Shown here: one piece after another, positions 1 through 11,919 of the stretch
Position numbering within the stretch: the first letter of the stretch is position 1
Layout: each line of letters starts with the position of its first letter
NCBI GenBank assembly: GCA_022385805.1
Contig: MU277729.1
Coordinates: 1 to 64,000 of the forward strand
Length of the DNA: 64,000 nt
DNA from: Pilatotrama ljubarskyi
Lineage: Eukaryota > Basidiomycota > Agaricomycetes > Polyporales > Polyporaceae
Direction: 5' to 3'
Made by a program: the position numbers and the translations under genes
Notes under the pieces: model-generated
Told to the model about the DNA's origin: nothing
Database searches by the model: none
The model's input: only the letters and a program-made list of their open reading frames with translations

Positions 1-193
1 TGGGTGATTCCGATAAAGGTTGCATTATGAGGTGCGCCATCCCTTGTTCATCTAGCGCAACCTTCACAGCCAAATCTCGTTTCGATGAAGTCTGGTACGC
101 ATTCTGCGTCCGGAAGCTCTTTCGAAGCATCTGGAACCTAACTCCGAGGCTTCCAACGTTGCTTCAACGCTCTCAACGGCAGATTATGTTCCA

Positions 194-1244
194 ATGGACA
201 TCATCAAGAATAGGGTAGCGGCTGACTTGTTCCTCACCTTCGTGCATGCATCATCCGATCCTACGGATCGTCTGGATATGTCGGCATGTGCCACGCAAGG
301 TTTCGACTCACGAGATATTGCTGCGCTGGAGGAACATCTAATCCACTTCTTACCTGTCCCGACGGTCGTATCCGCCGCCTTCCAGATGTATGGAATTTTT
401 GAGAGACGTCGCGCTCTCATCTGCACTTGGCCGCCATCTACGTTCTGGGAGGATGCCTACTGCGCTATCGTGCCAAAAGTGCAAAGTGAATCTTTGAGGG
501 CGCTGTCATCTTCATCGTCGAGGACGACAACCTGTGCTTCGAGATTGTCCGTGGAGTTGCAAGTAAGCCCAGTCCTTCGGGTCGACAGCGTGCTCATTCC
601 CCATGGTGTGACTTTGTCTTGACTGCAGGATCTTATGGAGACTGACTCCGCATACAGGAGACATACTCTTTGCCTACCATCACATAGTGGAAGGGGATAT
701 GCATCCCGAATCTCGTATGTTCCTCTTCAACGAACATTCCAGAGTGTAGGCACGCTAAAGCCGTTTATAGGACCCTTCAGCGCAGATGCGACGTCGACCG
801 CACACGCTTTATTTGTTCCAGAGAGCGTTCCAGAGGGCGCGGAGCAGCCTTGCTCCAAGTGCCATACAGTGCAAACTCCCCAGTGGCGCAGAGATCGCAC
901 AACGAGGAAGAGAATCTGTAATAAGTGAGGATGCGACTTCGGTACTGCGGTTCCGTCGTATTCATGATCCATCGCAGATGTGGGCTCAAGAACAATCGCA
1001 GCCCGCAGCAGCCGAACCCTTCCGCCGGCACTCGATTGAAGCGGCCGCCCCCCAACGTGCACAGTTGTACGGAGTGCGGCACGGAGCGGAGTCCTGAATG
1101 GAGGCGGGGTGCCAGTGGTAATATTGAGCTTTGTAACAGGTGAGTCAGATGTTGTTTGGACGTACGACGGTCTGATATGCGCTATTCCTCAGATGCGGCC
1201 TGCGGTTTTCCAGGAAGGCGAAGAAACAGAAGGTCGGCATATAA
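194..1244 (+). CDS. GATA-type zinc-finger transcription factor with two fingers
   Basis: The 3' half encodes two GATA zinc fingers, each C-X2-C-X18-C-X2-C. The first starts CSKCHTVQTPQWRR and is completed as CNKCGLK; the second starts CTECGTERSPEWRR and is completed as CNRCGLRF, followed by a basic tail (SRKAKKQK). Each finger is interrupted by an intron just before its last Cys pair closes (925-977 and 1140-1192). Splicing restores the CNxCGL signature in both, and the stop TAA is at 1242-1244. The X18 loop and the SPEWR motif resemble the White Collar (WC-1/WC-2) type more than the X17 animal type. GATA factors bind GATA promoter sites in the nucleus. The 5' exons are unresolved: an ATG at 194 opens a frame to 622, and coding-like text around 640-760 in another frame implies further introns. 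I could not confirm a PAS domain. The two fingers are certain; the start is not. Confidence 0.6.
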
Positions 1245-3470
1245 GAAGTCAAAACTAGGGCGCATTCGCGTTTCCCGGCCGGTTGCCACGAGGATAATGG
1301 ACCCGGGTTCATGGACTGTTCATCCATTCGTGGCCTTGAATTTCCGCGTTGCTGGATCTCAAGCGTTCGGATCGCCGTAGCTACCTCGTCCTATTATGGT
1401 GTATTGAGACCTGCTGTCATGATTGTGGCTCCGAGTGGACTATTCACAATCATGTTTCCGAGCTCTCCACGCCATGAGACGCAGCGGAGACCCTTTGGCG
1501 ACGCTTGCGAGTGAAGAGCTGGTCATAGATCCGGCGCAGATCCTTCAAATGAAAATTGGCCAGTCTGTCCCTGGACAAGGCGAACAACTAGGGTCGCGTT
1601 CAACACAATCCCTCCTGTGCGGTCCGCGGACATAGTCACCTTGATGATGCCCACGAGGTAAACAACGCAGAAAGAGCGGGTGACATAGGCGCATCCGTAC
1701 CAGCTTTCCCGTCCTTCCTGCACTCCCAGACTATTGTTACTCAGGGGCTCATCCGTGGTATCCCATTATCTCGACGTCAATTGCGACAACTCGCGAGGGA
1801 TACATATTGACCACACCCAGTACGACTGGCCAAATGAGCCCTCACGAGGCGACCCAGCGGGTAGAAGAGGAGCCGTGCAGCTTATCGGCGGTGAGCTCGG
1901 CGACAAGTTAGCGGTGGCCTATTTCTCAGGTCAGAGAACCTGAGCGTTCGAGACAAACTGGACATGCGGCGGCCACCGTGTGCGTTCCGCGTACGTAGTC
2001 CATGAAGCTTCAGCAGGCCGTCCGTCTCTTTGTTTGGTGATGTGCGGCATGAGGGCCCCAGCTTTGCACTATATGATTGCGCATGGTCTGCTTCCAACTC
2101 TCGAGCATTTCACAGGAAGAGGGTCATGTCGCCGACCGTTACATTGCGGCTAACTGGAAACTATAGCAAATACTATGCAAGGCTGGCACGCTTATTCCTG
2201 ATGAGCTCGTGAGCTGCATCGCAGCTGGCCTCGTCGATACGAACAAAGTACCAGGAGCATGCGGCCTGCGAACCCACTGTGGTCCGTGAGGCAAAAGGCT
2301 GATTGGGGGTGATGGTGCGAGAGCGTCATGGGCTCGACTGACGTAGCTGAAGAGTTGAAATAAGGACAATCGAGAAGTGGGGAATTGGGGAAGCACGATG
2401 TGGCCATGTGACTTTTGATCTGAGGAACGGTAGTGGTATCAAGCACGCAATGTACTTGGGCATGAGGGGATCCAGTCAAGAGTGTCTTCGTCCGCATCGG
2501 AGAACAACTCACCGTGGAACAGCTCAAAGGCCTCGCGATATATTGAGGGCGCTTGTCGTCGTTTCAAACTCGTTGCATGACTTGAAAGCGTTGGTGAAGT
2601 CCGTCCGCGGTGCGAAGATTCACCGACTCCTTGGAATGCTTGAATGTCAGGCTGCAGCACTGACCCTGAGCGCAGTGAATGAATGCACTATGATCGAGTT
2701 TTCCGCGACCTACGACGGCGTCAGCATCACCGATCCGAGTGACAGATGATGTGATGCACATGTAAGACTCGATAGCAGAACGCGAAGTGCGGAATGATTC
2801 TGCTCCTGGCCGCAACGCTGGGGGGGATGGATTCGAGGACGAACACGACGGAGTCCAGATTTTGCGATTCCGGGACTCATGAGCCTGCGATGCGCGTGTG
2901 TACGCGGTCTCGCATCCTGCGCGACCACTACGCCGCGGACAGCCAGAGGGGCTTTGACGCGGCTTGAGGCTTGCACGCACGTCTTCGTCTGCGGCATCAC
3001 GTGCGGCGAGAGCTTGGGGATAGTCTATGGGGGTGCGGTTCATGAGGCGCCTCCTGCGAATGGTCTACATGGTCGCTTCATCTGCATGACAGCGGTGAGG
3101 GGTGAATCGACGCCTGCGGCCAGATCGAGACGAGCGCGTTCGCAGGCAAAAACGATCCAGACACCTGCAGAGATACGTGGCACGATCGTGGCGTGTCGTA
3201 TGGGAGAGGAAGAATCGCGGCCGACCATGGCAACGAGATGATGCGGCACGGACATCTGTGGAAACGTCAGCAAGGGGCCCCGGGATTGTGCAGAGCGGGT
3301 TATTCGTGCACTGACATTTTCGGGTCTCGAGGAACCACTTCGCGACATCGGAGGCCAGTACACCAACCATTTCGAGGGATCCGAAATCGGAGGTAGAGCG
3401 CCTGCACCGTCCAAGTTCATCCTGTCACCGCCGTCAGCCATGTCGCTCTCAATTCTGAACAACTGTGCAA
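1245..3470. other. No gene recognised
   Basis: Only short overlapping open frames occur, and none has a recognisable motif or convincing splice pattern. A minus-strand stretch near 3300-3460 looks weakly coding and may be the degraded downstream end of the rhodanese-related fragment that follows. Confidence 0.4.
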
Positions 3471-3474
3471 AATC

Positions 3475-4680
3475 TTACCGCGGTGAGCCCGGCCCCGGTT
3501 GAAGCGGACTGCGCATCCCACCCTGGGGTATCCGAGGCCGGTGCGAGTTCGGCTCCATTGACGACACCTTCCCTGACCTGCGGTGTCCCATGCTGAGCCC
3601 TGCCAGGTCGGAGAGTGGCGGTGCTGACTGTCAACAGGCGGCGACGGACGAGTCCGGGGGCGCACGTACCTGCCCAAGACCGAGGCCCTTTGGTTTTGCA
3701 GGCGGCGTGCGCGGTACCGCCAAGCCTTTGGCCTTCGAGGGGCCCGTGCTGTTGACGAGCTTCGTCAGCGGACTGGGCCGCCTTGTTTAGGCAGAGCCGG
3801 CGAGAATGAGCTCCTCTTGTAACTTCCGCTTGCATGTCTGCAGGCTGCCAATGAGCGGCCTCGGCATGTTCTTCAGGATCTTGCGGAACACGGTCTCGCA
3901 GATTACTCTGAACAAACTAGCGACGGGCGAATACGGATCGCCCATGGCATTCGACACGTCGTCGTACATCGCCACCAGGTCGAGCTTGTCGCGATTCGCG
4001 AGGAGCACGGTCTCGGCCGGCGGGGGCATTCATCGACTGGACTGTGTCACTGCAAGACGTCTAAGCGTCAGCACGCTGATCTCGTGAAGGGTCCACTATA
4101 CACCATACTAACGTTGCACGCATCAGGATCGATGACTCGTTGCACATCACCTCGGCTCGAGCGACATCTCCTTGATGAGGGCAGTTTGAGGTCGCCCTCG
4201 CCCTCCCGGGCCTGCACGAGCTGGATCTGGCTCCGGATAGACTCAAGGAGACTCTGGGCCGATGTACCGCGGGCGAGCCTGGCGCACGGTCTCTTTCGCA
4301 CTCTCCTTGATCTCAGCTACGGTGTTCCCGGGATATGGCTCTCCATTTCCTGTTGGTGCTGTGGTACGTTCCTGCCAGTGGGACCTTCACGATTCGCATC
4401 GATCCTCCAGGACTGCCTTGAGCCGAGATACTACTCGATATATCAGCTCATACTATTCTCCGCGCGACAGTATTTGCTTACCGTGTTCGCTCCTGTACGA
4501 CTTGAGATCCGATGAACGCGCTGGATATCCCCAGGATGTGCGAATATCGCTGGTACGTGGGGGAAAATCTGGCTGAGGCGGAAGTGAGTGTTCCACAGAG
4601 AGATTGCCGGCCAACGGGATCGAGGTGCTTTCGGGCTGGAGCTTCATAGCCTTTGCGTTTCTCGACAAGTCTTCTGCTTG
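3475..4680 (-). pseudogene. Relic of a Doa4/Ubp-type deubiquitinase (rhodanese half, no catalytic domain)
   Basis: The minus strand carries pieces in the order expected for fungal Doa4-like ubiquitin hydrolases. There is a charged helical N-terminal part (AKETVRQ, then RSQIQLVQAREGEGD) at about 4200-4320. The second half of a rhodanese-like domain follows at 3790-4029 (ANRDKLDLVAMYDD, then VFRKILKNMPRPLIGSL). A Pro/Ser/Lys-rich linker runs to about 3475 (TPPAKPKGLG, then SMGHRRSGKVSS), split by a possible intron. An in-frame TAA follows the rhodanese part at 3787. The first half of the rhodanese domain and the whole Cys/His USP domain are not found. In the family these enzymes remove ubiquitin at endosomes and proteasomes; this copy cannot. 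The assignment is from memory of the motif. An intact unknown gene with unusual introns is the alternative. Confidence 0.42.
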
Positions 4681-4739
4681 AAGAGGTGATGGTGAGGTTG
4701 TACCATTCTCGGTTAGCGCAAATCGAGGTGCTCACCATG

Positions 4740-5530
4740 ATTGCAACTCATGAATCGCCGGCGCGAAGAGAGGTTTCTGAGTCCTGAGCATTTTGAGGCG
4801 TCCTCCGTGCGCTCACCGCCTGAGGTAACCAAGCGTCTTCAGACTGGAGGCATAGAGTGCGCGTCGTGAACCGTGGATGCAGGGGCACACCGGGTGGGTG
4901 AGTGAGAACGGCTCCTCTGCACGCAATGATTGACTCGAGCATGCTTACCGCAAACATTCATTCTTGAAGCTATGCAGACGATGCACGGATGCGATAGGTG
5001 CTTGTCTATACACAGCGAATGGGCTAGGTAGAGCGGAAGTGAGTTGTTGGAAGGCGGGCGCTGCAAGTCGAGAACAGCGTTGCTTACCGTCGGTCTTTAG
5101 TACCTCCCATGCCCTTCGACGTTGTTTGGCGCAGTAACTGATTGCGCGCAGACGGTAGGCCGCGGCGGGGGTTCGAGTTGGACAGAGGCTCCGAGTGGAA
5201 GGCAGAGCAGAGGGAGAGTGGGAGAGTCTGTACTTCCCTAGTGAGCGAGAATCTGCAAGTCGGAAGTGAGGACCTCAGGCTAATGATGTACTGCAGGAGG
5301 TGTTAGCTGAGCATGTGTGTATGACTATACTTTGACTACTGAGGAGAACCCCGCATCATGCACGCGACAGCCGCAACAAGCAGTATTATACAGATGTATG
5401 TGGAGGGCAAGAGTGCACAAGCAGACCCGGGGTGCAGGCAAGGCGTCCACAGCGCGCAGTGAGCTTGGAGTTCAGCAGTCCCCGACAAACCCTAGCTCTG
5501 TTGGCTCGGCGGTGTCAGGAGTATACTGTA
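4740..5530. other. No gene recognised
   Basis: I see no motif-bearing frame here. The stretch runs up to the TA dinucleotide that flanks the MITE. Confidence 0.4.
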
Positions 5531-5912
5531 CAGTGAAAAACCGCCCAACGGGACAGCACCGCCCAATTGACAGGACACCTGCCCGATTTGGTGTTTCGGC
5601 GCCCGTATCAGCGCGCGTTGTACTTAGTGAGAGAGGCTCTCTCGGAGAGGGCCCGAGACTCAGTGAGAACTCCCCAACGACAATACGGTCGACAACGCAG
5701 AAAAAAGGTCCACAGTTCAAGTTTCGCATGACTAGCACTGTATGTACACTACTTGTCGCCGGTTTTTTCGCGCGGGGCGCGTAAGTAGTGCGCTAGGTTT
5801 GACAGTATGTAGCACCGAGTCAGTTGAGCGACTAATTGCCGTATTAGGCAGGTGTCCTGTTGGGCGGTGCTGTCCGTTGGGCGGTGCTGTCCCGTTGGGC
5901 GGTTTTTCACTG
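5531..5912. mobile_element. Tc1/mariner-type MITE, 382 bp
   Basis: Both ends carry the same inverted terminus, which reads CAGTGAAAAACCGCCCAAC inward from 5531 and from 5912. The match continues through GGGACAGCACCGCCCAA and, after a gap, through AGGACACCTGCC. The right terminus has an extra unit of about 17 bp made of the same CCGCCCA/GGACAGC words. TA lies immediately outside both termini (5529-5530 and 5913-5914). CAGT termini and a TA target duplication are hallmarks of the Tc1/mariner superfamily. No transposase frame is present, so it is non-autonomous. Confidence 0.85.
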
Positions 5913-8900
5913 TACTTACAGTATCGCCGTTATCGGACTGACATCGAGAATTTGAGACTCTGGTTCAAAGATGTGTGACCGACACCGGACCGATGACTTT
6001 TGCGAGATGTCCGACGCACATTTGAGGCTAGACAGCCTCCAGTCCCTGCCAGATATCGAACGGATATCTGGTTGTACGTAGCGATCTCGCCAAAACATTT
6101 CTAAGCGGAGACAAAATCCGGGGTATGGACAGCTCCGAGCAGGAGTCGGACTGCATTGTGCACATGAGGCACAGGGCGCGAATAGCCATTAAACCATGGG
6201 GGCTTCCCACCATTTATGTAGTACATCCTATCCGATCGCTCGCGCACATATTGTATCGTCATGATGGACGACAAGTGTATAGATCCCATTGACACTCTCG
6301 AGCTCCCCAATTTTATTCCCGCTGCGCACTCCGGCTGTCTCTCCATCGTGGAGCAGAACATTTTGCGACCCGTCTTCCGGCGGGAGCGCTCACGTCTATG
6401 ACATTTATGTTAGGTACAGCTCGCGGTGCCTCTGCCCGACCTTCTGCGATGTCACAACTTTCTCACTGCGCACTACGGTACAGCTTTCGGCGACCGTTGC
6501 TTACCGCTCTACCATGACCGCTAGGGTAGGCAAATTCGACACGTATCTCTCACGGCGAGGTATATCTTGTCCTCCAGCCCGAAGTCCTGCAGTACACCCG
6601 ACCCTCAATTGACGACTTCCGCGTCGGTGGACCCGCACCACGCTACGAGACACATTGCAGGGGCCGACACCGGAGAACTCAGGCGTCTGCCGCTTTGCAG
6701 AGGCCGCCTCCGAGATTCTAAGGGGATCGTCTAGCGCGTGAAGTACTGAAGCAGTACCTTTTCGCGATACTGGGACATATTACAGTCGCCCGCCGCGGGT
6801 GGTCCTACGGAAGACATCCCCTCCTCGGGGAAAGTCATGGACAGCGGCCCCCTTGCCCTTTGCTCTCACAGCTCCGTGCATCCTCGACCCTTTCAGTCCT
6901 CTGTGGGGATCATCGTTGTTCGCGACCCGTCAACAACATGCCGTCGATTATCCCCTCCGATCCCCAACGCAACAGGAAAAGCCTTCGCCATGGTTTCCGG
7001 CGAAGTCACTCTGGATTGCACCACAAGGCAACGAAGCTGTCTATTCGTCGCCGAAGCACGCACTCTTGCGGAGTTTTCTGCGCGCTCTACGCTTGCACGT
7101 GTAGACTCCCTCGTGGACGTTTGAGACCACTCGACCTCACACCCAGATCGGACTCCGCTTCCCCCGCCGACCGCTGCGCACTTCATCGGAAGGCACGCTC
7201 GCATGGCATTGACAAGACCCGGCACGAATCCCATTTTCAGACCTATGTCTCCCGTCCTGGAGCACCACGACAGCTGAACATGATCATTCGCTTCTATCCG
7301 GGACTTCAAGTTCATCCATGGCGCGCTTGTATCTCTGTCATTGAGAAGATGGGCCCACGCTACCTTGGCCGATGCGTCGTGCTCGCACGCAACCGCGGCG
7401 GGCCTAGATCGTCCAAGAACCCGATGGATCCGTTCTCGACCGCATCATCGCCGGCCTCGTTCTAGACCTCGCGCGCCGCAGCATTCAGGCTCCCGACTAT
7501 AGGCCGGGAAGGCTATCTCGACGTTTCAACTGCGCGGCTTCGCGAATTGGAGCCGTCCCATTCTCTTGGCAACCATAACAGTAATGCGCCATTGGAAACC
7601 GGCGATCCAAACGAAGAAGCCCACCAGGTGAGTCAGACTCAGTCGCGGTGGGGAGGACCGATGAACGCTTCGTAAGAGATAGCGTTCAGCTGGCCGCGTC
7701 GTCTCGGGCTTACCACTCCGTGGACCAAGGAACCTCCCCGACACTCCCTGTACGCGCGGCCGTATTCCTCTAATCAGATCCGCATCTGACTCTGCACTAA
7801 ATTTGCCAGTGCCTTGCGCTACGCTCACCCATTCTCCTTTCGCTTTCGCCATCGCTCTTGGTCGTTTCTTCTTCCGCAGTTGCAGTGCATTTCTTATGTC
7901 GGCCCTGCGCCTCGTCCTGCTTCTTCCCCACGCTTGGTTGGCTTGTTGTATTAGAGTAGGACTCGTAAGTGTCTTCCCTCATCCAGCCTCGTCTGCTCAC
8001 TGGGTGATCCTCTCTGGGTCATACGCGTCCGCGCGCGACGGGAGACTGTGGGTTGGGCTGGGGCCCGGCTGGGGCCGGGCGCGGGCGCGGAGCAGGTCGA
8101 GCCGCTGGGTGGGCGGGCCGCTTGCTCCGCAATTGGTTTTGGTAGTCTCCCGGGCGTGCGGGTTTCTCGATGTCGGGTATTTACGAGCATGATAGACTAT
8201 TATTGTCCGGGCGTGTACGTGTGCCAACTGTGCTGCTGTGGGGCAAGCGAGAAGGGCGTGGTGGGAGGGACGAGAAAAACTAGTCTAGCGTAGGGTAGGT
8301 TGTACGGTAGTTTCGGCGAGACGGCGAGGCGGGACGGGAAGAGCGACGAGGGCGGAGAGAAAAGTGTGCGGGCGCTAAGCGCTCGCAGCTCGGCTGGACG
8401 GTGGGTGCCGGCCTCTCCGGCTCGGCCGGCCCCTGCACTGACTTCTTCCTCTTTCTCCTGCGCTACTCGACAGTCTTTCGCATCACCGATTGTCCACCGA
8501 TCCGTGAGACTGTACAATTGCCAACGAGCATTGTGACGATAACCCACGAGTCTAGAGCTTCATGCAACAGAAACTTAAAGACCAGCGCGCCAAAACTACG
8601 TCGGCGAAGACTCCTTGTGCCTGGGTGATGCAGGTCCCGGTATAGTGCTCGGCGATGGCCCTCTTGACCTAATTGATGTGTTCTGCCACTTGCGCACTGA
8701 CTACATGGGCTCTTACACCACGGCAAAGGCGGCTACCAGGCTTTCCCAATCTGTTTCCCATGCCATAAGGCATGAGACCAGATCGTTTGCCGACCTCCAG
8801 GAAGTGATATGCGGACAGCGGATTTTGTGTCTCCGTAGCAGGGCCCGACGTAAGTAAGACTCCTCCATCCCGTACAGAACTGGTCTCACACTTTACGCTA

Positions 8901-9312
8901 CAACAGGTGACGACTTCTCTGTGGTGTCCACCTTCGGGGGCCCCATGCCATTGATGAGCTAAGCTGCCGTCCTCACCTCCATGACCGAAGGTCAACTCTT
9001 GAGCGCTTGACTCGGTTTCACGCGATCACCAGGTATGTAGATATAAGCTGCCTATACTTGCATAGAGCCTCTCACGATGCTTCTATTCACCTGCAGGACC
9101 ACGCTAACGCGCGGTCAATATCCATCGTACATCAAGGCCCATCTCGTCATACTATCCCAACTCGAGCCCGCCAGCACGCCACATCATCGGAAGCAAGCTT
9201 GTCGGCGTTGTGCGAAAATGCGGGCATACTGTCGGCAGAGATCCTGTAGCATAGCGTCGTAGCTAGCCGCCGAGATCGTGAGATGAAGAGCACATCGTAA
9301 GGCAAAAGGGAC
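5913..9312. other. No confident gene; weakly coding islands near 6.9-7.6 kb
   Basis: The plus strand between 6860 and 7465 has an open frame of about 200 codons. Another plus frame reads coding-like text near 7400-7500 (IIAGLVLDLARRSIQ), but stops interrupt it every 30-60 codons and I recognise no family. It may be a decayed gene or element. The stretch 8000-9300 shows no supported feature. Confidence 0.3.
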
Positions 9313-10569
9313 TCACAATGTCCAATCATCCAGGCAGGTGACCATCACTTTCTGCTGCTCCTCCTTGGTCTTCACCGATAGGAACCGTTGCATGCAATCA
9401 TAGACGTCTTCGTCACCCATCACGTACGAGTAACGCAACGCAGGGCTCTCAATTACTGAGAAAGCCATTAACGCACCGTCCGATGGCGTGTAGCGAAACG
9501 AGAACGAGGAGTTGACGATGGGGTCGGCTTTCATAGGCGACGTCGAAGGGTTTGCCGGAGGAGGAGGAGAAGCAATGGAGCTAGGTTCCAAGGTGATTGT
9601 CCACATTGCACGATCTCCTAGCATCCGTGGTCCGAACATGAATGAGGCCGTCGGGTGGATAGGGGATAGAACTTCGTCATCCGCCAGGTGCGTAATCATA
9701 GTGAACCCTCTCGAGGTGTATTTCCATATGCCTTCCACACGCCTGGTGGCCCGACCCTGTGTAGAGTAGCTGAGCAACGAGCGCTGTTCTTCGAGGGTTG
9801 CACGGGGGAAAAGGCAGTATGCCTTGTCGTAGCAGATGACATTCATGACACAAGCTTCGATGGTTGAGCAGTACACTGTCAATCTCGATTTCCTGCGGAG
9901 GCGCCTGAATCCACTCACTGGAATGGAATCCCAATATTACCTCCATGGGTGTCCTGCAGGCAACTATGACTTGCACCTTCGACAGCGTTAGAAGACCATC
10001 CCGAATTTCCGGCCTCAGAAAGGTATAGATGGAGGCTACGCCAGGCATGTGGTACGAGAGGCGGCGCACTTGTTGCATGTCGGTCACGGCAGCCTCGAAG
10101 TCTTGATGTTGGGAGCGGTTCGGGGCGAACTTGTATCCAGCAGAGAGCAGCCATCGTCCTAACTCGCGACGAGAACACATATTGACATAGAGGTCGAGAT
10201 CTGAGTCAGGATAGCATGTTCGAGAGAAAAACTGGAGGGCAGTCGATCCGGAGATTAGTGCGCTCGTCCTGGATAAAACAGCGAGGAAGTCGTCTGGGTC
10301 TTCGAAGTATCTCCTCAGGAGGATCCGGATATCGAATGCCCTCTTCGTATAGGCTGAGACAGCCGCATTGACCTCACGGCAGCTCTGGAAAGTCCGGACA
10401 AGTGCGATTGGCGAGAGAAGGTCTAGTATCCTGTTCGCTATCCGTTCTATTCGTAAGACACCTGATAGTGTCGCTGGATGTCGCTAATTCGTTCTAAGTG
10501 AGTAATTTGGCGACCGGATGGCACATTTCCACTTACTACGGAAACAGGCTGTGGCTGCGAAGAAGTCAT
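9313..10569 (-). CDS. F-box-like / nucleotidyltransferase-fold protein of an Agaricomycete family
   Basis: Three exons (10569-10537, 10483-9919, 9854-9313) with introns of 53 and 64 nt give 379 residues from the first in-frame ATG. The frame stays open upstream to about 10786, so the true start may lie further up. Residues about 25-60 (RILDLLSPIALVRTF) resemble an F-box. Residues 88-111 read SGSTALQFF then YPDSDLDLYV, matching the GS...DxD pattern of nucleotidyltransferase folds. The rest (VRRLSYHMPGVASI, then YDKAYCLFPRATL and YSTQGRATRRVEG) is characteristic of a large lineage-specific family with no known function. If the F-box is real, an SCF ubiquitin-ligase role is possible; whether the transferase fold is active is unknown. 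The gene appears intact inside an otherwise repeat-rich stretch. Confidence 0.75.
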
Positions 10570-11919
10570 CGGTTTTATGAGAGTGAAGTTGGGCGTTGGG
10601 CGTACAAGGACTTTTGGTAGGGGTTGCCGCGGGGGTTCCTCTATCCTTACCGCTGGCCTACTGGGAGGGTCTGGGAGGGTATAAGTAGACGAGGTAGACG
10701 GAGACCATGACAGCAAGTGAGGTTGTTGATGATCGATCTCGATTGGGGAAGCCGATCGACAATCGACGATCGAGGCGGGTCCGTCTCAAAGCAGGCACGC
10801 CAGAGACATTAGAGTGAAGAGCTGAGGGTGTGACGCCCTACCACATTTCAGCTTGCTTTCCCTTCAGGCTTCGCGTTTGACATGACGCATCGAGCCGGCG
10901 CAAAGCTCGCGGTTGTAACTATATCTCCGCCATCGCGCTCTTATTCCCGTCGTCTTCCGTGGTCATAATCCCTGTCCTAGGCCTGTCTTCCATACCTCTA
11001 ACGTCGGGCCGTGAATGCCGAGCCGCAAAGGGCACGCATCTTATTACTTGTGTCAATTCAGGTACGTCTCATCCAGCCGATTCTCTTCTCCGTCGGACGG
11101 CTCCTGACATGGCGTCCTGCTGGAATCTATGAGCCGGCACTTCTATCATGGGTGGATGGACGTTCTTAGTATGCGAACAGTCGATTCCGCGGAAGCAGAT
11201 GGTCTGACACGCGTATGAATGTCTTGCCTGAACCCGACCGTCGCGATGATTGTGCACCTTACGTCGCCAGCCGATGCTAGCATTTCCTGCTGAAGCGGAC
11301 AGCCCGCGAAAATAACTGGAACATGTCGGTGTTTAACATTACCTAGGAGCAGCGAGGACGTCAAGTTGAGGCGCCACTGTACACGTGCATCGTTCCAGAG
11401 GATGACATATCTGCCTTCTCGGGGTCAACGGTGAATATGGGAGTCCAAGGGGAAGAGCACTCACGAACCTCAAATTCCAACGGACTTCGGCTCGCCTGTC
11501 TAGTGTAATGTCTGCATCTGTGACGCTAAAAGCCATGCGGGTTGACAATCCAAGTGCGACTCATCCTCAATCATTTGCTGCTGTAGTGCCCACTGTTTGA
11601 CAGGCTAGATACCTGCTATACAAACTATTGAGCGACTACAGTGTGGTCCAAGGATAGATAGATCGATGACAAGATTACTTCTCTGCACTTGTGCGCGCAA
11701 TCAGGAACAGTGAGATCCCAGGAGTCTCGGTATGGTCGATTGGGGCTCTAGCTCTGCATGCCTTTCGAACAAGGAGGCCAGCCTTGGTGTGGGTCCGACA
11801 TATCGTTGTGAGCCTGGTTGCGCAGTGAACGATTCTCGAAATCGACGAGACGACTGACTGATCGGACCATCATTCGCTCCCACCGCTCTAGGTATATCCT
11901 CCCAGGTGATGGAGGCGAC
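10570..11919. other. No gene recognised
   Basis: The first 200 bp may hold 5' UTR or an upstream exon of the preceding minus-strand gene. Beyond that only short frames without motifs are seen. Confidence 0.4.

Noticed and set aside
3787..3835. Alternative intron (GTTACA...CTAAACAAG) that would remove the TAA in the rhodanese fragment
   Set aside because: The splice is possible, but it would not restore the missing first half of the domain or the USP domain, so the fragment remains best read as a relic.
6860..7465. Open frame of 201 codons on the plus strand
   Set aside because: Composition is Arg/Ser/His-rich without motif, and better coding-like text occurs in other frames of the same stretch, so it is probably a chance frame over a relic.
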